A stretch of 8,653 bases of DNA from Gemmatimonadota bacterium (lineage in GTDB: Bacteria; Gemmatimonadota; Gemmatimonadetes; Longimicrobiales; Gaopeijiaceae): assembly GCA_026713345.1 (NCBI GenBank), contig JAPOOQ010000202.1, forward strand, positions 1 through 8,653, in the 5' to 3' direction. A model generated the notes under the pieces. It was not told the DNA's origin. It did not search any database and saw nothing but the letters and a program-made list of their open reading frames with translations. Shown here piece after piece: positions 5,079-8,653 of this stretch. Position numbers and translations under genes: made by a program. How positions within the stretch are numbered: position 1 is the first letter of the stretch; the number at the start of each line of letters is the position of its first letter.

Positions 5079-7982
5079 CTATGCGTCCATGTACGCCTCG
5101 ATGGGTTCGCAGGCGCAGATCAGGTTCCGGTCGCCGTGGGCGTTGTTCACGCGCGCCACATGAGGCCAGAACTTGTGTTCCCGCAGCCACGGGGCGGGAA
5201 ACGCGGCCTGGCTGCGCGTGTATCCGTGTTCCCAGCGGTCCGCCGTCACCGCGGCCGCCGTGTGCGGGGCGTTCCTGAGCGCGTTGTCCTCCCGATCCTG
5301 CAGACCCAGCTCGACCTGCTCGATCTCGGCGCGGATCGAGATCAGCGCGGCGCAGAAGCGGTCCAGCTCGGCCTTCGATTCGCTTTCCGTCGGCTCGATC
5401 ATCATCGTGCCCGGGACGGGGAAGGCGACGGTCGGCGCGTGGAACCCGTAGTCCATCAGGCGCTTGGCCACGTCCTCTTCGGTGATGCCGGTGGCGCGCT
5501 TCAGCGGGCGCAGATCGATGATGAACTCGTGGGCGACGCGCCCCATCCCGCTCCCCCACCAGAAGAGGACATCGAAGTGCTCCTCCAGGCGCGTGGCCAT
5601 GTAGTTGGCGCTGAGGATCGCCGTGCGGGTCGCCTCCGTCACGCCTTCGCGTCCCAGCAGGGCGATGTAGGCCCAGGAGATGAGCAGGATGCTCGCGCTG
5701 CCCCAGGGCGCGGCCGCAACGGGTGTGATCGCCGAAGCGCCGCCGGTGGGCACGACCGGGTGGCCGGGCAGGTACGGGGCCAGCTCCGCGGTCGCGCAGA
5801 TGGGCCCCATGCCGGGGCCGCCGCCGCCGTGCGGGATCGCGAACGTCTTGTGGAGGTTGATGTGGATGACGTCCGCCCCGTAGTCGCCGGGACGGCAGAG
5901 GCCGACCTGCGCGTTGAGGTTCGCGCCGTCCAGGTATACGTATCCCCCGTGCCCGTGCACGATGTCGCAGATGTTGCGGATCTCCTCCTCGAAGACGCCG
6001 TGGGTCGACGGATAGGTGACCATGACCGCCGCCAGCCGGTGGCTGTGCGCCTGCGCCTTCGCGGCCAGATCGGCCACGTCCACGTTCCCGCGCTCGTCGC
6101 AGCGCACCACCACCACCTTCATTCCCGCCAGCACCGCGCTCGCGGGATTGGTGCCGTGGGCCGACGACGGAATCAGGCAGATGTCGCGGTGCTCCTGCCC
6201 GCGGTCCCGGTGCCGGGCCCGGATCACCAGGAGGCCGGTGTACTCCCCCTGCGCGCCCGAGTTGGGTTGCAGGGACACCGCAGGAAGTCCGCTGATCTCG
6301 GCGAGCCAGTTCCGGAGGTCGGAGATGATGGTGCTGTACCCCCTGGCCTGCTCGACCGGCGCAAACGGGTGCAGCGAGCCGAATTCGGGCCAGGTGACCG
6401 GAGTCATCTGGGTGGTGGCGTTCAGCTTCATGGTGCAGGAACCCAGCGGGATCATGCTCGTGTTGAGCGAGAGGTCGCGGGATCCCAAGCGGTGGATGTA
6501 CCGCAGCATCTCCGTTTCGGAGTGGTGGGAATTGAAGACGGGATGGCTCAGGTAGCCGCTGGCGCGGGCGAACGGGGCCGGGTAGGGGGCCGGCTCGAAG
6601 GAGGCGGCCAGACGGGAGGCGCCGCGCCCCGCGCCGAAGACCGCGAGCAGGTCGTCCAGGTCGGCGGCGGTGACGGTCTCGTCGAGCGCGATCCCCACCG
6701 TGCCGTCCCCGAAGCTGCGCAGGTTGATGCGCAGCGCGCGGGCGGTCGCGAGGACCTCCCGGGCGGGGGACGCCGGACGCACGCGCAGCGTGTCGAAGTA
6801 CACGTCGTGCAGGATCTCGTTGCCGGCTCCCTCCAGGCCCCGCGCAAGGGTGGCCGTCTGCTTGCGGATGCGCTCCGCGATGCGCCGCAGTCCCCCGGGT
6901 CCGTGGTAGACGGCGTACATCCCCGCCATCACCGCCAGCAGGACCTGCGCCGTGCAGATATTCGAGGTCGCCTTTTCGCGGCGGATGTGCTGTTCGCGCG
7001 TCTGGAGCGCCATGCGCAGGGCGCGGTTGCCGTGCCGGTCCAGCGAGACCCCGATGATGCGCCCGGGGAGCTGCCGTTTGAACTGCTCCCGGCACGCGAT
7101 GTAGGCGGCGTGCGGCCCGCCGTACCCCATCGGGACCCCGAACCGCTGGGCGCTCCCCACCGCCACATCCGCACCGAAGTCTCCCGGCGGGGTGAGCAGC
7201 AACAGCGACATAAGGTCCGCGGCCACGACCACATGGCTCCCGGCCGCGTGCGCGGCTTCGCACAGCGATGTGTAGTCGTGCACGCCACCGTCCGTCGCGG
7301 GGTACTGCACCAGCGCCCCGAAGACGCCCTCGCCGAAGGCAAAGTCCCCGCTCGGCCCCACCCTCACCTCGATCCCCAGCGGCTCGGCCCGGGTCTTCAC
7401 CACCCCGATCGTCTGCGGGTGGCAATCCTCCGCGACCAGGAAGACGCGCCCACCCCGCCGCCGCCCGCGCCCGTACAGCATGAACATGGCTTCGGCGGCG
7501 GCGGTGGCCTCGTCGAGGAGCGACGCGTTCGCGATCTCCAGCCCGGTGAGGTCGATCACCGTGGTCTGGAAGTTCAGGAGCGCCTCCAGCCGCCCCTGCG
7601 CGATCTCGGCCTGGTACGGTGTGTACTGTGTGTACCAGCCCGGATTCTCAAGGATGTTCCGCTGTATGACCCCCGGCGTGATGGTGCCGGAATACCCCAT
7701 CCCCAGGTAGCTGCGCCAGATCTCGTTCTCGGCCGCGATCTCCCGGAGCCGCCGGATCAGCTCGGCCTCGGGAACCGCCTCCGGGATGCGCAGGTCGGAG
7801 CGAAGCCGGATCGAGGACGGCACCGCCTCTTCCATGAGGTCGTCGAGGGTCTCGCAGCCGACGGTCGCGAGCATTTCGCTCACGTCGCCGGAGTCGGGCC
7901 CCAGGTGGCGGGCGAGAAAATCCGGGGGATGATGGACGGGAGTGGACACGCTACTCGGCGATGAGGGCTTCGTACCCGGCAC
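5079..7982 (-). CDS. gcvP: Glycine dehydrogenase (decarboxylating), P-protein of the glycine cleavage system
   Basis: GcvP is the PLP enzyme that decarboxylates glycine and passes the aminomethyl group to the lipoyl arm of GcvH, releasing CO2. The 967 residues contain both halves of the single-chain form: the N-terminal half begins with FLARHLGP (22-29), and the catalytic C-terminal half carries the PLP lysine K712 in NLHKTFAIPHGGGGPG (709-724). Other family landmarks are YLGMGYSGT (92-100), YTPYQAEIAQGR (120-131), LGSCTMKLN (513-521) and SSAHGTNPAS (606-615). E. coli GcvP is 957 residues, so the gene is complete and not split into gcvPA/gcvPB. GTG at 7982 overlaps gcvH by 32 bases and has GGAGGT 11 bases upstream. 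GTG at 7949, one base after the gcvH stop, is a real alternative (956 residues) but lacks a Shine-Dalgarno; the family alignment begins after both. It is co-transcribed with gcvH. Confidence 0.97.
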   Translation of the reverse strand: MPGTKPSSPSSVSTPVHHPPDFLARHLGPDSGDVSEMLATVGCETLDDLMEEAVPSSIRLRSDLRIPEAVPEAELIRRLREIAAENEIWRSYLGMGYSGTITPGVIQRNILENPGWYTQYTPYQAEIAQGRLEALLNFQTTVIDLTGLEIANASLLDEATAAAEAMFMLYGRGRRRGGRVFLVAEDCHPQTIGVVKTRAEPLGIEVRVGPSGDFAFGEGVFGALVQYPATDGGVHDYTSLCEAAHAAGSHVVVAADLMSLLLLTPPGDFGADVAVGSAQRFGVPMGYGGPHAAYIACREQFKRQLPGRIIGVSLDRHGNRALRMALQTREQHIRREKATSNICTAQVLLAVMAGMYAVYHGPGGLRRIAERIRKQTATLARGLEGAGNEILHDVYFDTLRVRPASPAREVLATARALRINLRSFGDGTVGIALDETVTAADLDDLLAVFGAGRGASRLAASFEPAPYPAPFARASGYLSHPVFNSHHSETEMLRYIHRLGSRDLSLNTSMIPLGSCTMKLNATTQMTPVTWPEFGSLHPFAPVEQARGYSTIISDLRNWLAEISGLPAVSLQPNSGAQGEYTGLLVIRARHRDRGQEHRDICLIPSSAHGTNPASAVLAGMKVVVVRCDERGNVDVADLAAKAQAHSHRLAAVMVTYPSTHGVFEEEIRNICDIVHGHGGYVYLDGANLNAQVGLCRPGDYGADVIHINLHKTFAIPHGGGGPGMGPICATAELAPYLPGHPVVPTGGASAITPVAAAPWGSASILLISWAYIALLGREGVTEATRTAILSANYMATRLEEHFDVLFWWGSGMGRVAHEFIIDLRPLKRATGITEEDVAKRLMDYGFHAPTVAFPVPGTMMIEPTESESKAELDRFCAALISIRAEIEQVELGLQDREDNALRNAPHTAAAVTADRWEHGYTRSQAAFPAPWLREHKFWPHVARVNNAHGDRNLICACEPIEAYMDA

Positions 7983-8340
7983 CGTCCATCAGCACCTCCA
8001 GCTCGGAGGGGTCGTCAGGGCGCAGCTGCACCATCCAGCCTTCCCCATAGGGATCGGAGTTGACGAGTCCGGGGTCGTCGTCGAGGGCCTCGTTCACGGC
8101 GACGATCTCGCCCGCCACGGGGCAGTAGAGGTCGCTCACAGCCTTGACGGCCTCGATCGTGCCGAAGGTCTCCATCGGCGCGAAGTCATCCCCGGGTTCG
8201 GGCAGCTCCACGTACACCACGTCGCCCAGCTCGCCCTGCGCGTAGTCGGTGATCCCGACGAAAAAGACGCCCGGTTCGGACGCCTCCTTGAGGTATTCGT
8301 GCTCGGTGGTGTACCTGAGTCCATCAGGGACTTCCGACAT
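7951..8340 (-). CDS. gcvH: Glycine cleavage system H-protein (lipoyl carrier)
   Basis: GcvH is the small lipoylated shuttle of the glycine cleavage complex. It accepts the aminomethyl group from GcvP, delivers it to GcvT and is reoxidised by the L-protein (Lpd). In some bacteria it is also the first acceptor in lipoate assembly. Its 129 residues equal the usual length. The lipoyl domain is complete: GITDYAQGELGDVVYVELP (29-47), then EAVKAVSDLYCPVAGEI with the lipoylated lysine K66, and the C-terminal GEGWMVQL (99-106). C73 in the LYCP segment replaces the common Ala/Ser, a mild oddity. The ATG at 8340 has GGAG 6 bases upstream. It is the first gene of the unit, with a promoter candidate about 50 bases upstream. 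The gene is intact. Confidence 0.97.
   Translation of the reverse strand: MSEVPDGLRYTTEHEYLKEASEPGVFFVGITDYAQGELGDVVYVELPEPGDDFAPMETFGTIEAVKAVSDLYCPVAGEIVAVNEALDDDPGLVNSDPYGEGWMVQLRPDDPSELEVLMDGAGYEALIAE
7994..7999 (-). promoter_or_regulatory. Possible ribosome binding site for gcvP inside gcvH
   Basis: The minus strand reads GGAGGT here, 11 bases before GTG 7982. It lies within gcvH codons for L-E-V, so it may be coincidental. It is the reason for preferring 7982 over 7949 as the gcvP start. Confidence 0.4.
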
Positions 8341-8387
8341 TGCCGTCTCCGGTGGTTTCGGGTGTGCGTGGAATTGGGAGCGAGAGA

Positions 8388-8416
8388 ATAAAAGCCGCGC
8401 CCGGCGAAGGCGTCAA
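8388..8416 (-). promoter_or_regulatory. Sigma70-like promoter of the gcvH-gcvP-hydrolase-lipM unit
   Basis: On the minus strand -35 TTGACG (8416-8411, 5 of 6) and -10 TTTTAT (8393-8388, 4 of 6) are separated by exactly 17 bases. The -10 sits in a short AT-rich patch that stands out from the GC-rich surroundings. The predicted start is near 8381, giving a 5' leader of about 40 bases before the gcvH ATG. That leader is too short to contain a glycine riboswitch. Confidence 0.55.
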
Positions 8417-8433
8417 GAACCGGGGGACTCACG

Positions 8434-8478
8434 GGCACCGGGCGCCTCGCCGCCCGCGGACTCGCCGCCCTCGGTGCC
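8434..8478. repeat. Inverted repeat enclosing a 15-bp-period direct repeat, upstream of the gcv promoter
   Basis: GGCACCG (8434-8440) and CGGTGCC (8472-8478) form a perfect 7-bp inverted repeat. One G-T and one G-C pair could extend the stem inward. Between the arms CTCGCCGCCC occurs twice (8446-8455 and 8461-8470) with a 15-bp period. The block lies just upstream of the gcv -35 and between two divergent genes, so it could bind a regulator of either. No T-run follows, and GC-rich DNA makes chance repeats more likely. Confidence 0.4.
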
Positions 8479-8498
8479 ACGCGGGGATTATCCACGGA

Positions 8499-8513
8499 CT
8501 GCCAGTCTGCCAG
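8499..8513. repeat. Short direct repeat CTGCCAG twice in the divergent intergenic region
   Basis: CTGCCAG occurs at 8499-8505 and 8507-8513 (8-bp period). The first copy also contributes to a small inverted repeat, GACTG-C-CAGTC (8497-8507). The site lies upstream of a possible plus-strand -10 box, so an operator is conceivable. Weak evidence. Confidence 0.25.
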
Positions 8514-8541
8514 GGGCGGAACATCCCGGGGCCGATTAGAT

Positions 8542-8547
8542 TACAAT
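8542..8547 (+). promoter_or_regulatory. Possible -10 box for the divergent plus-strand gene
   Basis: TACAAT (5 of 6 to TATAAT) lies in the most AT-rich stretch of the intergenic region and about 55 bases before the ATG at 8603. No acceptable -35 is found 16-18 bases upstream, so it would depend on an activator or another sigma factor, or be chance. Confidence 0.3.
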
Positions 8548-8602
8548 TCCCTGAGAAACCGCCCCCGCATCGCCACCCCGCAGGGCAGGACGCGCATCCG
8601 GA

Positions 8603-8653
8603 ATGACTACGCTGGCCCATCCTCCGGCGCTCACCACGCTGAGCGAAGACGAG
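8603..8653 (+). CDS. N-terminus of a divergent gene, possibly an acyl-CoA dehydrogenase (runs off the right edge)
   Basis: Seventeen codons from ATG 8603 stay open to the edge: MTTLAHPPALTTLSEDE. A short polar lead followed by L(T/S)EDE is how many acyl-CoA dehydrogenases begin, just before a helix of the LFRDxVRxFA type, which here would lie beyond the window. The start has only a weak Shine-Dalgarno (AGGA, 12 bases upstream). It is divergent from gcvH and shares the 262-bp intergenic region with it. So few residues cannot prove the family; even the coding status rests on plausibility and on the empty space upstream. Confidence 0.45.
   Translation, partial: MTTLAHPPALTTLSEDE

Noticed and set aside
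5050..7425. Minus-strand open frame of about 790 codons in another frame within gcvP
   Set aside because: gcvP is unmistakable in the overlapping frame; this one is Arg/Gly/Pro/Ala-rich low-complexity translation without family motifs.
5055..7964. Plus-strand open frame of about 970 codons opposite gcvP
   Set aside because: It mirrors gcvP almost exactly, has no recognisable motifs, and its composition (rich in R, G, H, V, D) is typical of antisense frames of GC-rich genes.
8488..8496. DnaA-box-like TTATCCACG
   Set aside because: Only one copy, 8 of 9 to the usual box, with no box cluster, AT-rich unwinding region or dnaA/dnaN neighbour, so not an origin.
8341..8602. Glycine riboswitch upstream of gcvH
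   Set aside because: No conserved aptamer core recognised by eye, and the likely promoter leaves only about 40 bases of leader.

Overview
The window is a high-G+C (roughly two thirds or more by eye) bacterial chromosomal segment, almost fully coding. Six of its seven main genes lie on the minus strand and read from the right end toward the left. Signal-peptide, lytic-transglycosylase and ExbB/TolQ-type genes point to a diderm (Gram-negative) bacterium. GTG and TTG starts appear common. The overall flavour resembles Gemmatimonadota or a similar high-GC phylum, but this is an impression from protein style and cannot be proved here. No phage, IS, CRISPR, tRNA or rRNA signature was seen.

Right part (about 8340 down to 3525): a glycine-cleavage and lipoylation cluster. 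A sigma70-like promoter (TTGACG-17-TTTTAT, 8416 to 8388) precedes gcvH (lipoyl carrier H-protein, modified lysine K66). Then come gcvP (single-chain P-protein, PLP lysine K712), a UPF0173/UlaG-like metallo-beta-lactamase-fold hydrolase, and a LipM/LplA-family lipoyl-attachment enzyme with the cysteine motif of octanoyltransferases. Overlaps or gaps of a few tens of bases imply one transcript. The logic is clear for three members: GcvP loads the aminomethyl group onto lipoyl-GcvH, and the LipM-like enzyme probably puts the octanoyl/lipoyl precursor on GcvH. The hydrolase has no known place in the pathway. gcvT (T-protein) is not in the window.

Middle and left (3528 down to 279): a second promoter (TTGACA-17-CATTAT) overlaps the lipM stop codon and precedes a MotA/TolQ/ExbB-type channel gene. 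The leader between them carries a perfect 10-bp tandem repeat and a GC hairpin. A long Slt70-like lytic transglycosylase follows directly. The pair suggests an envelope function, with no ExbD/TolR partner between or after them in the window.

Edges: at the left end lies the N-terminal 68 residues of an ABC-transporter ATPase (minus strand, strong ribosome binding site, Walker A visible). At the right end a divergent plus-strand reading frame begins (17 residues visible), perhaps an acyl-CoA dehydrogenase. The 262-bp divergent intergenic region holds the gcv promoter, a 15-bp-period direct repeat enclosed by a 7-bp inverted repeat, and a possible -10 box for the plus-strand gene. I found nothing I would call a wholly new system; the least explained points are the hydrolase inside the gcv/lipM operon and the orphan ExbB-like/Slt pair.
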